Shown in pieces: positions 36,929-45,867 of a DNA stretch of 64,000 nt. Position numbers and translations under genes: made by a program. Source of the DNA: Methyloversatilis sp. RAC08 (lineage in GTDB: Bacteria; Pseudomonadota; Gammaproteobacteria; Burkholderiales; Rhodocyclaceae); contig NZ_CP016448.1 in NCBI RefSeq assembly GCF_001713355.1, positions 2,046,001 through 2,110,000 of the forward strand. Reading direction: 5' to 3'. Position 1 is the first letter of the stretch, and each line of letters opens with the position of its first letter. The notes below the pieces were generated by a model. The model was given only the letters and a program-made list of their open reading frames with translations, was not told the origin of the DNA and made no database searches.

Positions 36929-38912
36929 GAAGATACTGATCGCAAACCGCGGCGAGATCGCATGCCGCGTCATCCGCACCGCGCGCCGCATGGGCATCGC
37001 CACGGTGGCGGTGTATTCCGAAGCCGACCGCAGCGCGCTGCATGTCGAGCTGGCCGACGAAGCCGTGTGCATCGGCCCGGCGGCGGCGCGCGAGTCCTAT
37101 CTGGTGATCGACAAGATCATCGCCGCCTGCAAGGCGACCGGCGCCCAGGCGGTGCATCCGGGCTATGGCTTCCTGTCGGAGAACGAAGCCTTCTGTGCCG
37201 CGCTGGAACGCGAAGGCATCGTGTTCATCGGGCCGAAGGCGCACGCCATCGGCGCCATGGGCGACAAGATCGCGTCGAAGAAGCTGGCAAAGGAAGCCGG
37301 CGTGACGACGATTCCGGGCTGGAACGATCCGATCGAGAGCCCGGAGCGTGCGGTCGAGATCGCGCGCGGCATCGGCTATCCGGTCATGATCAAGGCCAGT
37401 GCGGGCGGTGGCGGCAAGGGTTTGCGCGTGGCGTTCAACGATGCCGAGGCGCATGAAGGTTTCGCCTCCTGCGTCAATGAGGCGAAGAACGCCTTCAACG
37501 ACGATCGAGTGTTCATCGAGAAATTCGTCGAGGAGCCGCGTCACATCGAAATCCAGGTGCTGGGCGACAGTCACGGCAATGTGGTGTATCTGAACGAGCG
37601 CGAGTGCTCGATCCAGCGGCGGCACCAGAAGGTGATCGAAGAGGCGCCGTCGCCCTTCATCGATCCGGACACCCGGCGCGCGATGGGCGAACAGGCGGTG
37701 CGGCTGGCCAAGGCGGTGCAGTATGAATCGGCCGGCACGGTCGAATTCGTCGTCGGGCGCGACAAGTCCTTCTACTTTCTCGAAATGAACACCCGGCTGC
37801 AGGTCGAGCATCCGGTGACCGAACTGATCACCGGGCTGGATCTGGTCGAACAGATGATCCGCGTCGCGGCCGGCGAAAAGCTCGCCTTCACGCAGGCCGA
37901 CGTGAAGCTCGAAGGCTGGGCGATGGAAGCGCGCATCTGCGCCGAAGATCCGGCGCGCGGCTTCCTGCCGTCGGTCGGCCGGCTGATCCGCTACCGCCCG
38001 CCGATCGCCAGCGACCGCGTGCGCGTCGACACCGGCGTGTTCGAAGGCGGCGAAGTGTCCATGCATTACGACTCGATGATCGCCAAGCAGATCTGCTACG
38101 GCGCCACCCGCGCCGAGGCGATCGCGCAGCTGCGCGATGCGCTCGACGCCTTCTGCATCCGCGGCCCGAACCACAACATCGCCTTCGTGTCGGCGGTGCT
38201 CGGGCATCCGCGCTTCGCCTCCGGCAACTTCACGACCGCCTTCATCGCCGAAGAGTATCCGCAGGGGTACGACCCGACGACCGCGGCCTATGAGGACGAA
38301 GCGCTGCTGGTGGCCGTGGCGGCCACGGTGCACCAGCGCTACATCGAGCGCGCCTCGCGCATCGTCGGTCAGCTGCCGGGACACGAGTTCCGTATCAGCC
38401 CCGATGCTGTCGTGCGCCTGCGCGATGTCGAGCACCGGGTGCACATCGAGAACGACGGCGACCACCACGCGGTGCTGATCGACGGCGTGCGCCATCGCAT
38501 GGTGAGCGACTGGCGCGTGTCCGACCCGGTGTATCGCGGCGAGATCGACGGCCGCCCGTTCACGCTGCAGGTCGAACGCATCGGCCTGCGCTACCGGCTG
38601 CAGCACCGCGGTGCGCGTGTCGATGCCGAGGTGATGAGCCCGCGCGCGGCCGAGCTGCTCAAGCGCATGCCGGTCAAGTCGGCCCCCGACCTGTCGCGCT
38701 TCCTGCTGTCGCCGATGCCGGGCCTGCTGCGCGAAGTCGCGGTGAAGCCTGGCCAGGCAGTGAAGGCCGGTGAGCGGCTGGCGGTGATCGAGGCGATGAA
38801 GATGGAAAACATCCTGCGCGCCGAGCGCGACGGCGTGATCGGCAAGGTGTCGGCACAGCAGGGCGAAAGCCTGGCTGTGGACCAGATCATTCTGGAATTC
38901 GCCGCCGGCTGA
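36921..38912 (+). CDS. pccA: Propionyl-CoA carboxylase alpha subunit (biotin carboxylase plus biotin carrier)
   Basis: A 663-residue protein. The biotin carboxylase domain (about 1-450) has the glycine-rich ATP loop KASAGGGGKGLRVAF and the carboxylation region MNTRLQVEHPVTE; a linker (about 480-590) follows. The C-terminal biotinyl domain has Lys627 in EAMKMEN. The GTG at 36921 with GGAG seven bases upstream is the start; the frame extends further up but without a ribosome site. It completes the propionyl-CoA carboxylase with the beta subunit upstream. Confidence 0.95.
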   Translation: MFKKILIANRGEIACRVIRTARRMGIATVAVYSEADRSALHVELADEAVCIGPAAARESYLVIDKIIAACKATGAQAVHPGYGFLSENEAFCAALEREGIVFIGPKAHAIGAMGDKIASKKLAKEAGVTTIPGWNDPIESPERAVEIARGIGYPVMIKASAGGGGKGLRVAFNDAEAHEGFASCVNEAKNAFNDDRVFIEKFVEEPRHIEIQVLGDSHGNVVYLNERECSIQRRHQKVIEEAPSPFIDPDTRRAMGEQAVRLAKAVQYESAGTVEFVVGRDKSFYFLEMNTRLQVEHPVTELITGLDLVEQMIRVAAGEKLAFTQADVKLEGWAMEARICAEDPARGFLPSVGRLIRYRPPIASDRVRVDTGVFEGGEVSMHYDSMIAKQICYGATRAEAIAQLRDALDAFCIRGPNHNIAFVSAVLGHPRFASGNFTTAFIAEEYPQGYDPTTAAYEDEALLVAVAATVHQRYIERASRIVGQLPGHEFRISPDAVVRLRDVEHRVHIENDGDHHAVLIDGVRHRMVSDWRVSDPVYRGEIDGRPFTLQVERIGLRYRLQHRGARVDAEVMSPRAAELLKRMPVKSAPDLSRFLLSPMPGLLREVAVKPGQAVKAGERLAVIEAMKMENILRAERDGVIGKVSAQQGESLAVDQIILEFAAG

Positions 38913-38945
38913 GCCATGGCTGCGGCAGCGCCGCAGCCATGGCTC
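38911..38945 (+). terminator. Hairpin directly after pccA (possible terminator)
   Basis: A perfect 16-base stem (GAGCCATGGCTGCGGC and its complement) with a three-base loop begins in the pccA stop codon. No T-run follows, so it may be a Rho-aided terminator or an mRNA-end stabiliser. Confidence 0.5.
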
Positions 38946-39092
38946 AAGTCCGCCGCTCCGGGTGTCGTTAAGCTTTGCTGTTTTCCACTTCTGGCGTATC
39001 GACACCTCCGGACCCATGAACATCCGACAATTCAGCCCCGCCCTGCCGCAGGTGGCAACTGACCGTTCGCGCTGCGGCGGGGCGTGCTGACC

Positions 39093-39476
39093 ATGCGCGC
39101 CCGGATCATGCTGGTGGAAGACCAGCCCGAGATTCGCCAGTTGATACGCATGACCCTCGAGTTCGGTGACTTCGAACTGGCCGAGGCGCCGGATGCCGAT
39201 GCCGGCTGGACGCTGATGCAGCAACGTCCGCCCGACCTGATCCTGCTCGACGTGATGATGCCGGGCTCGATGGACGGTCTCGAGTTGTGCCGCCGACTGC
39301 GTCAGCACGCGGCGCTGCAGGCGATTCCGGTCATCCTGCTGACCGCACGCAGCCAGCAGCGCGACATCGAGATCGGCTTCGAAGCCGGTGCCAACGCCTA
39401 TCTGACCAAGCCCTTCAGTCCGATGGAACTGCTGGACCGCATCGCCGGACTTCTGAATCCGCCTGAACCGGGATGA
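39093..39476 (+). CDS. Single-domain response regulator
   Basis: A 127-residue CheY-like receiver. The acidic pocket is at Glu9/Asp10 (LVEDQPE), the phospho-acceptor is Asp53 (ILLDVMMPG), Thr84 lies in ILLTAR and Lys106 in LTKPFSP. It has no output domain. The stop overlaps the start of the histidine kinase gene (ATGA), so the two form a coupled two-component pair. The start at 39093 is chosen over GTG 39084. Confidence 0.92.
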   Translation: MRARIMLVEDQPEIRQLIRMTLEFGDFELAEAPDADAGWTLMQQRPPDLILLDVMMPGSMDGLELCRRLRQHAALQAIPVILLTARSQQRDIEIGFEAGANAYLTKPFSPMELLDRIAGLLNPPEPG

Positions 39477-42364
39477 ACCTGCGCGACCGGGTGTGGGCCG
39501 AGCGGTCCGGTGCATCCGACGCCGCCGCGCCGTCCTTCGTGCGCGCGTTGCGCGATCCGTCCGCGCTCGCCTGGCCGGCGCTGGCACTGGGCATGCTGGT
39601 CACGCTGGTGATCACCTTTCTGCTGTGGGACAGGCTGGCCCAGGCCACGGCGCAGCGCTTCGACAGCGAGGTCGAAAAGGTCGTCGTTCAGATCAGCCGC
39701 CGCATGGAGGCGCATGAAAACATCCTGCGCGCCGCAGCCGGCCTGATGCAGGCCAGCGATGAGGTGACGCGTGCCGACTGGTACAGCTATGTGAACGAAC
39801 TGGGGCTGGAGCGCAACTTTCCGGGCGTGCTCGGGGTGGGCCTGTCGCTGCGCATTCCGGCGGCACAGCTCGCCGCGCATGAAGAGACTATCCGGCTCAA
39901 TGACATGCCGACCTATGCGGTCTGGCCGAAGCACGTGCGCGACGAATACCACAGCATCGTGTTTCTCGAACCGCTGAACGAACGCAACTTCAGGGCCATC
40001 GGCTACGACATGTATTCCGAACCGGTGCGGGCCGCAGCGATGCGGCGCGCGCGCGACACCGGCAATGTGGCGCTGTCCGGGCGGGTGACGCTGGTGCAGG
40101 AAGGCAAGGGACCGGTGCAGCCGGGCTTCCTGCTGTACTACCCGCTGTACGTGCGCAACGAGCCGGCCGACACGCCGGACGAACGCGGCCGCGCACTGCT
40201 TGGCTACACCTACAGCCCGTTCCGTGCGCACGATCTGTTCGGCGACATCCTGCTTGGCTTCGCCGACAAGGTGGTCGTGACGATCCATGACGGTCGTGGC
40301 GTATCGCCCGCCACGCTGCTGTACAGCAATGCGGACCGCAAGCCGGTGTCGTCGCTCGAAGCGGTGCGCGAGATCGAGCTGGCGGGGCATGCATGGACGG
40401 TGCGCCTGAGCGCGCCGGCCGCCTTCAGCGCCGACCACCTCGTGCTCTGGCTGGTGCCGCTGATGGGTGCCGGCCTGAGCGCGCTGCTGTTTTACCTGCT
40501 GCGCGTTCTGGCGGCGACCGCGCGTGCCAATCGCAGCGCGCACGCGATGACGCAGGCGCTGACCATCAGCGAATCGCGTCTGGTCACGGTGCTCGAGACC
40601 GCGGCCGACGGCATCGTCACCACCGACGAGTCCGGCATGGTGCTGACCGTCAATCGTTCCGCCGCCGAAATGTTCGAGATCGGCATTGATGCAGCGGTCG
40701 GCCTGCCGCTGTCACGCCTGCTGCCGATGTTCGATGCCGCATGGTTTGCCGGCCAGGCGGAAATGCATCCGATCGGGCCGCGCTGGCGCTTCCGGCAGGA
40801 TGTGCAGGGCGTGCGGCGATCGCGTCGTTTTCCGGTCACCGTGTCAGCCAGCCGTTTCAACCTGCACGGGCGACCGGTGTATTCGCTGCTGATGCGCGAC
40901 ATCACGGAACAGGTGGAGGCGCAGACGCGCATGCGTCTGCATGACCGCGCGCTCGAATCGTCGAGCGAGGCGGTGATCATCCGCGACGTTCAGCGCGGCG
41001 GCTATCCGGTGGTGTATGTGAATGCGGCATTCGAACGGCTGACCGGCCGTGCGGCCGATGAAGTGATTGGCCGCACCTTCACGCTGGCGTCGGGAGAGCA
41101 GAATCCGGAACACGTGCTGGATGAAATGCGCTGGGCGATCGCACACCAGAAGCCCTACAGCACCACGCTCGACGTGAGGCGTGCAGATGGCCGGTCGATC
41201 TGGGTGGCGCTGTCGTCGTCTCCGGTGCGCGACAACGAAGGCCGGGTGACGCATTACGTCGACGTGTTCGGCGACGTGACCGAGCGCATCGAGTTCGAAC
41301 GCAAGCTGATCCGCCGCACGAATCGGCTGCACACCGTGTTCTCGCTGTCGCCGGACGGCTTCGTCACCTTCGACGAGGGCGGCACGCTGACCAATGTGAA
41401 TCCGGCGTTCCTGCGCATCACCGAACTGACGCAGAGCGAACTGGTCGGCCTCAGCGCCGCCGCGTTTGACGGCCTTATCGCCCGGCTTGCCGACCCGGAT
41501 AAGCCGTGGCCGGGACTGGAGCTCGATCATTCGACCGCCGAACCGCAGCGCCTGTGGCTCAGGCTGCCCGAGCCGCGGGTGCTCGAACGCAGTGCGCGCG
41601 TGGCGCCGGAGGGTCGCTCGGAGACGGTGCTGTACTTCCGCGACATCACGCAGCAGTTCGAGGTCGATCGCATGAAGAGCGAGTTCCTCAGTACCGCGGC
41701 GCACGAACTGCGCACGCCGCTGGCGTCGATCCTCGGCTTTGCCGAACTGCTGATCAACCGCGAGTACGACGAGCCGGCGCGCCGGCGCATGCACACCATC
41801 ATTCATCGCCAGTCGCGCGTGCTGGTCAATCTGATCAACGATCTGCTCGACCTGGCGCGCATCGAAGCCCGGACCGGGCAGGATTTCCGGTTCGAAGACC
41901 TGTCGGCGAAGGGCATCATCAGCGCCACGCTGGAAACGCTGACCATGCCGGACGACAGCCATACCGTGCGGCTCGACATGCCGCCGGCGGTGCCGCGCAT
42001 AAGGGTCGATCACGCGAAGATGGTGCGTGCGCTCGGCAACGTGATCACCAACGCCTTCAAATATTCGCCGGGTGGCGGCGAGGTGGTGGTGACCGTATGC
42101 GAAGCCCTCCGCCATTCGCGGCTGATGGCCGGCATGCGCGTGATCGACCACGGCATCGGCATGACGCCGGAACAGCTTGCGCGCATTTTCGAGCGCTTCT
42201 ACCGCGCCGACCCGTCGGGCAATATTCCGGGCACCGGTCTGGGCATGTCGCTGGTGAGGGAAATCATGGACCTGCATGGCGGCGAGATCGAAATCGACAG
42301 CGCGCCGGGCGTCGGTACGACGGTGACACTGTGGCTGCCGGTGATGGACACGGCGACCACCTGA
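39473..42364 (+). CDS. CHASE-PAS sensor histidine kinase
   Basis: A 963-residue membrane kinase. TM1 (about 34-54) is followed by a periplasmic CHASE domain (about 80-290, ending before VTIHDGRG), TM2 (about 322-345) and three PAS modules (about 365-735, including VYSLLMRDITEQVEAQ). HisKA has the phospho-acceptor His744 in AAHELRTPLASI, and a HATPase follows with NVITNAFKYSP, GIGMTPEQLARIFERFYR and GTGLGMS. CHASE domains sense small extracellular ligands; the ligand here is unknown. It is coupled to the receiver gene upstream. Confidence 0.93.
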   Translation: MNLRDRVWAERSGASDAAAPSFVRALRDPSALAWPALALGMLVTLVITFLLWDRLAQATAQRFDSEVEKVVVQISRRMEAHENILRAAAGLMQASDEVTRADWYSYVNELGLERNFPGVLGVGLSLRIPAAQLAAHEETIRLNDMPTYAVWPKHVRDEYHSIVFLEPLNERNFRAIGYDMYSEPVRAAAMRRARDTGNVALSGRVTLVQEGKGPVQPGFLLYYPLYVRNEPADTPDERGRALLGYTYSPFRAHDLFGDILLGFADKVVVTIHDGRGVSPATLLYSNADRKPVSSLEAVREIELAGHAWTVRLSAPAAFSADHLVLWLVPLMGAGLSALLFYLLRVLAATARANRSAHAMTQALTISESRLVTVLETAADGIVTTDESGMVLTVNRSAAEMFEIGIDAAVGLPLSRLLPMFDAAWFAGQAEMHPIGPRWRFRQDVQGVRRSRRFPVTVSASRFNLHGRPVYSLLMRDITEQVEAQTRMRLHDRALESSSEAVIIRDVQRGGYPVVYVNAAFERLTGRAADEVIGRTFTLASGEQNPEHVLDEMRWAIAHQKPYSTTLDVRRADGRSIWVALSSSPVRDNEGRVTHYVDVFGDVTERIEFERKLIRRTNRLHTVFSLSPDGFVTFDEGGTLTNVNPAFLRITELTQSELVGLSAAAFDGLIARLADPDKPWPGLELDHSTAEPQRLWLRLPEPRVLERSARVAPEGRSETVLYFRDITQQFEVDRMKSEFLSTAAHELRTPLASILGFAELLINREYDEPARRRMHTIIHRQSRVLVNLINDLLDLARIEARTGQDFRFEDLSAKGIISATLETLTMPDDSHTVRLDMPPAVPRIRVDHAKMVRALGNVITNAFKYSPGGGEVVVTVCEALRHSRLMAGMRVIDHGIGMTPEQLARIFERFYRADPSGNIPGTGLGMSLVREIMDLHGGEIEIDSAPGVGTTVTLWLPVMDTATT

Positions 42365-42408
42365 TCGCCGAAGTTCTGCCATGATCCGCGCATTCACCGG
42401 AGATCGAC

Positions 42409-43290
42409 ATGCGACTGGGCGACGGGCGGGAAAGCGACAATATCGAGGACCGCCGGGGCGCGCGCGGCGGCGGCATGATGGGCGGCGGCGGCCGCAAGAT
42501 CGGCGTCGGCACCATCGTGCTGGCACTGGTGGCGATGTATTTCGGCGTCGATCCGTCGGTGGTGCTCAATATGGGCGCCGGCCTGCCGCAGACTTCGCAG
42601 CAGGCGCCGGTGGCGCCCGGCGTTCAGTCCACCGGTCGGGCCGAGGATGATGCACTGGCGCGCTTTACGGCACAGGTGCTGGCGGACACCGAAGACACGT
42701 GGAACGCACTGTTCCGCGCCGGCGGCAAGCAGTACCGTGAGCCGAAACTGGTACTCTACACCGGTGGCACGCAGACTGCCTGCGGCACCGGGCAGGCGGC
42801 GATGGGGCCGTTCTACTGCCCGGGCGACGAGCGCGTCTACCTTGACCTCGACTTCTACCGCGACCTGCAGGCGCGCTTCGCCGCGCCGGGCGATTTCGCG
42901 CAAGCCTACGTCATCGCGCACGAGATCGGGCATCACGTGCAGCATCAGCTGGGCATCGCGGAGAAGGTGCAGGCTTCGAAGCAGCGTGTCAGCGAGCGCG
43001 AAGCCAATCAATTGCAGGTACGCATGGAGCTGCAGGCCGACTGTTTCGCCGGCATCTGGGCGCATCACGCCAATCGCTCGCGCGGCATTCTCGAACAGGG
43101 TGACGTCGAAGAGGCGCTGCGCGCCGCGTCCGCCATCGGCGACGACACGCTGCAGAAGCAGGCGCAGGGCTATGTGGTGCCGGAAAGCTTCACCCACGGC
43201 AGCGCCGAGCAGCGCATGCGCTGGTTCAAGCGCGGCCTGGACAGCGGCGAAATGAAGGCCTGCGACAGCTTCGGCGCGCGGACGCTCTAG
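42409..43290 (+). CDS. ypfJ: YpfJ-type neutral zinc metallopeptidase
   Basis: A 293-residue membrane-anchored protein. The Gly/Arg-rich N-terminus (MRLGDGRESDNIEDRRG) leads to one helix (about 32-52) and a peptidase domain with the zinc motif HEIGHH (171-176), a downstream MELQADCFAGIWAHH that supplies the third ligand region, and CPGDERVYLDLDFY. The family (KPN_02809/YpfJ) is poorly characterised. It ends just before REP copy D. Confidence 0.92.
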   Translation: MRLGDGRESDNIEDRRGARGGGMMGGGGRKIGVGTIVLALVAMYFGVDPSVVLNMGAGLPQTSQQAPVAPGVQSTGRAEDDALARFTAQVLADTEDTWNALFRAGGKQYREPKLVLYTGGTQTACGTGQAAMGPFYCPGDERVYLDLDFYRDLQARFAAPGDFAQAYVIAHEIGHHVQHQLGIAEKVQASKQRVSEREANQLQVRMELQADCFAGIWAHHANRSRGILEQGDVEEALRAASAIGDDTLQKQAQGYVVPESFTHGSAEQRMRWFKRGLDSGEMKACDSFGARTL

Positions 43291-43302
43291 CTGAGCAGCC
43301 CG

Positions 43303-43491
43303 TGTGGGAGCGGCGGCCTGTGGGAGCGGCGGCCTCGCCGCGATCGTGCCGCGACCGTCGTTGTGCGGAGTGCGTATCGCGGCGAGGCCGCCGCTCCCAC
43401 AGGGCCGGTGCCAATCGCTGCGAGGGCGGAGCGGGGGATTCGGCGAGCACTGCTCGCCGCCGGCAGGGCCGGCAGTGGATCGCCGCTCCCA
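43303..43491. repeat. REP-like inverted repeat, copy D, with half-elements
   Basis: The full unit is 43319-43401 (arms 43319-43344 and 43376-43401, the same loop as copies B and C). A left half-arm lies directly before it (43303-43318) and a right half-arm at about 43471-43491, with a separate CCGGCAGGGCCGG hairpin between. It fills the gap between two convergent genes. Confidence 0.85.
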
Positions 43492-43518
43492 CAGGGAACC
43501 GTCCCCACTGCCATGGCT

Positions 43519-44529
43519 TCAGCCGATGCTGACGACGACCTTGCCGACATGGGCCTGGCTCTGCTGGTGTGCCAGCGCCGCGCGTGCCTCGGCGAAGCCG
43601 AACACGCGATCGATCACCGGGCGGATCTTGTGCAGCGAAATCACCCGGTTCATCGATTCGAACATTTCGCGCGAGCCGACGAACACGCCGCGCACCGTCG
43701 AGGTGGTGAACAGCAGCGGCAGCGGATTGATCTCGCCGCCGGTCAGCACGCCGATCAGGTGCGCCTGACCGTTCTGGCCGAGCGAAGCGATCGAGCGCTG
43801 CAGCGTGCCCGGGCCGCCGACTTCGACCACGTGGTCGACGCCCACGCCACCGGTGGCGTTGCGCACTTCCTGATCCCAGTCCGGATGGCTGCGGTAGTTG
43901 ATCAGCGTGGTCGCACCGAGCGCCTTTGCCTTTTCCAGCTTGGCGTCACTCGACGACGTGGCGATCACCTCGGCGCCCGCCGCCTTCGCCAGCTGCAGTG
44001 CGAACATCGACACGCCGCCGGTGCCCAGCACCAGCACGCGATCACCGGCGCGCAGCGGGGCCGGCCCTTCGAACAGGGCGTTCCACGCGGTCAGCGCGGC
44101 GCATGGCAGCGTCGCAGCTTCCTCGAAGCTCAGGTGGGCCGGCTTGGCCACCAGCGAATCCTGCGGGAACAGGCGGTACTCGGTCAGCACGCCAGGCGCG
44201 GTGCCGCCCAGGGTCTTGCCGAAGTACGCCGGCTGCAGCCGGCCGGCTATCCAGGTTTCGAAGAAGGTGCCGATCACGTGGTCGCCGGCGGCAAAGCGGT
44301 CAACGCCGGCGCCGGTCTCGACCACCTCGCCTGCGCCGTCGGACAGCGGCACCAGATCCTTGGAGTCGACGCCGGGATACAGACCCTGCAGGATGAACAG
44401 ATCGCGATAGTTGAGTGACGCTGCGCGCATCTTCACCAGCACCTGACCGGGACCGGGGCGCGGTACAGCCGCGTCGATCATCGTCAGGCTGTCGGCATTG
44501 CACTGCTCAAGATAGGCTTGGTAACGCAT
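43519..44529 (-). CDS. Zinc-type alcohol dehydrogenase / quinone oxidoreductase family protein
   Basis: A 336-residue medium-chain dehydrogenase/reductase. The GroES-like N-terminus has RAASLNYRDLFILQGLYPG. The Rossmann fold has VLVLGTGGVSMFALQLAKAAG (short form TGGVSM) and TTLINYRSHPDW. The catalytic zinc cysteine of true alcohol dehydrogenases is replaced by the NYRD motif, so a quinone-oxidoreductase-like role is likely. GGAGG upstream supports the start at 44529; longer frames are not supported. Confidence 0.88.
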   Translation of the reverse strand: MRYQAYLEQCNADSLTMIDAAVPRPGPGQVLVKMRAASLNYRDLFILQGLYPGVDSKDLVPLSDGAGEVVETGAGVDRFAAGDHVIGTFFETWIAGRLQPAYFGKTLGGTAPGVLTEYRLFPQDSLVAKPAHLSFEEAATLPCAALTAWNALFEGPAPLRAGDRVLVLGTGGVSMFALQLAKAAGAEVIATSSSDAKLEKAKALGATTLINYRSHPDWDQEVRNATGGVGVDHVVEVGGPGTLQRSIASLGQNGQAHLIGVLTGGEINPLPLLFTTSTVRGVFVGSREMFESMNRVISLHKIRPVIDRVFGFAEARAALAHQQSQAHVGKVVVSIG

Positions 44530-44673
44530 TCGTGTGAACCTCCGTTTGATATTGTCGTGGGCGCAGGGCTCGGACTGCCTCGCGATGTTGCCATGCCCGG
44601 GTGCGGTCAGGTGTCTCGCATGCGGCTGCCTATATAGACTGACAGCCTTGCCGTTTTGCCTTCCGAACGTGAC

Positions 44674-45867
44674 ATGCCGAAATTTCCGTCCTGCCCGCGC
44701 CACCTGCTGCCGGCCCTGCTGTTGTTCTGCGTGCACGCTGCACGCGCCCTCGGCCCGGGCGAACTGGCGGTCATCGTCAATGTGTCCGATCCGGCGAGCG
44801 TCGAAGCCGCCGCCTACTATCGTCAGCAGCGCGACATCCCGGTCGCCAACGTCATCGAGGTGAGCTTTCCGCACGAGCGCGGCGCGTTGTCGCGCGAAGA
44901 ATTCGAGCGTGTCCATGCCGAAGTCGGCGCGAAGCTGGCGCCCGGCATCAAGGCCTTCGCGCTGGCCTGGACGCGCCCGTGGCGCGCCGGCTGCATGAGC
45001 ATCACCTCCGCCTTCGCATTCGGCTACGACGAAAGCTTCTGTTCATCGACCTGCGGCCCGACGCGGCCGAGCGGCTATTTCAACAACGGCCGCAACGCGC
45101 CCGACAACGCCGCCATGCCCCGGCCCGCCATGCTTCTGGCGGGCGAATCGGTCGACCAGGTGAAGCGCCTGATCGACCGCGGCGTGGCGGCCGACTACAG
45201 CTATCCGAAAGGTACGGTGTATCTGGTGCGCACCGAAGATACGGCGCGCAATGTTCGCTCCTTGCTGTTCGACGAAACGATGGCCCAGCTGCGTGGCCTG
45301 CAGTTCGCCAGCCCTAGGGCGGCCGAAGCGTTCGGCCAGCAGGACGTGATCGGCTATTTCACCGGCGCGGTGCGCGTGCCGGCACTGCCGACGCTGGGCT
45401 TTCTGCCGGGGGCACCGGCCGACCACCTGACGTCGGTCGGCGGCACGCTGCTCGACAACACCGCGCAGATGAGTGCACTCGAATGGCTGACGGCGGGCGC
45501 CACCGGCAGCTATGGCACCGTGATCGAGCCGTGCAATCACCTGCAGAAGTTTCCCCATCCGGGCATCCTGATGAGCATGTACGCGGAGGGCGACACGCTG
45601 ATCGAGGCCTACTGGAAGAGCGTCGCCTGGCCGGGCGAGGGTGTGTTCATCGGCGAGCCGCTGGCGCGCCCTTTCGGCACCCGCACCGTGCGGGACGAGG
45701 CTGGCTGGTGGGTGGAGTCGCATTCGGCGACCGGCCGGCGCGCGGCGATCGAAGTGGCGCCGAGCGTGGTCGGGCGCTACCGCACGGTGGGTTTCGTAAC
45801 CTTGCCTGCCGGTTACGCGCGGCAGAAGCTTCCGGTGCTGTCGGCCGGTGCGGTCAGGGTCAGATGA
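44674..45867 (+). CDS. TIGR03790 family exported protein
   Basis: A 397-residue protein with a signal peptide (ending near ARALGPGE). The mature part, with NVSDPASVEAAAYYRQQRDI and then NVIEVSFPH, matches the TIGR03790 family. The C-terminal region has VGGTLLDNTAQMSALEWL and GATGSYGTVIEPCNHLQKFP. The family is of unknown function; several have caspase-like folds by prediction. Its 3' end overlaps the convergent waaA end by eight bases. Confidence 0.85.
   Translation: MPKFPSCPRHLLPALLLFCVHAARALGPGELAVIVNVSDPASVEAAAYYRQQRDIPVANVIEVSFPHERGALSREEFERVHAEVGAKLAPGIKAFALAWTRPWRAGCMSITSAFAFGYDESFCSSTCGPTRPSGYFNNGRNAPDNAAMPRPAMLLAGESVDQVKRLIDRGVAADYSYPKGTVYLVRTEDTARNVRSLLFDETMAQLRGLQFASPRAAEAFGQQDVIGYFTGAVRVPALPTLGFLPGAPADHLTSVGGTLLDNTAQMSALEWLTAGATGSYGTVIEPCNHLQKFPHPGILMSMYAEGDTLIEAYWKSVAWPGEGVFIGEPLARPFGTRTVRDEAGWWVESHSATGRRAAIEVAPSVVGRYRTVGFVTLPAGYARQKLPVLSAGAVRVR

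Noticed and set aside
36876-39587. Very long minus-strand ORF (about 900 codons) opposite pccA
   Set aside because: It is a shadow of the high-GC codon pattern of pccA and the receiver gene; the His/Arg/Asp-rich translation has no domain and spans three real genes.
43519-44916. Longer form of the dehydrogenase starting at 44916
   Set aside because: The extra 129 residues overlap the divergent TIGR03790 gene and lack domain features; GGAGG supports 44529.
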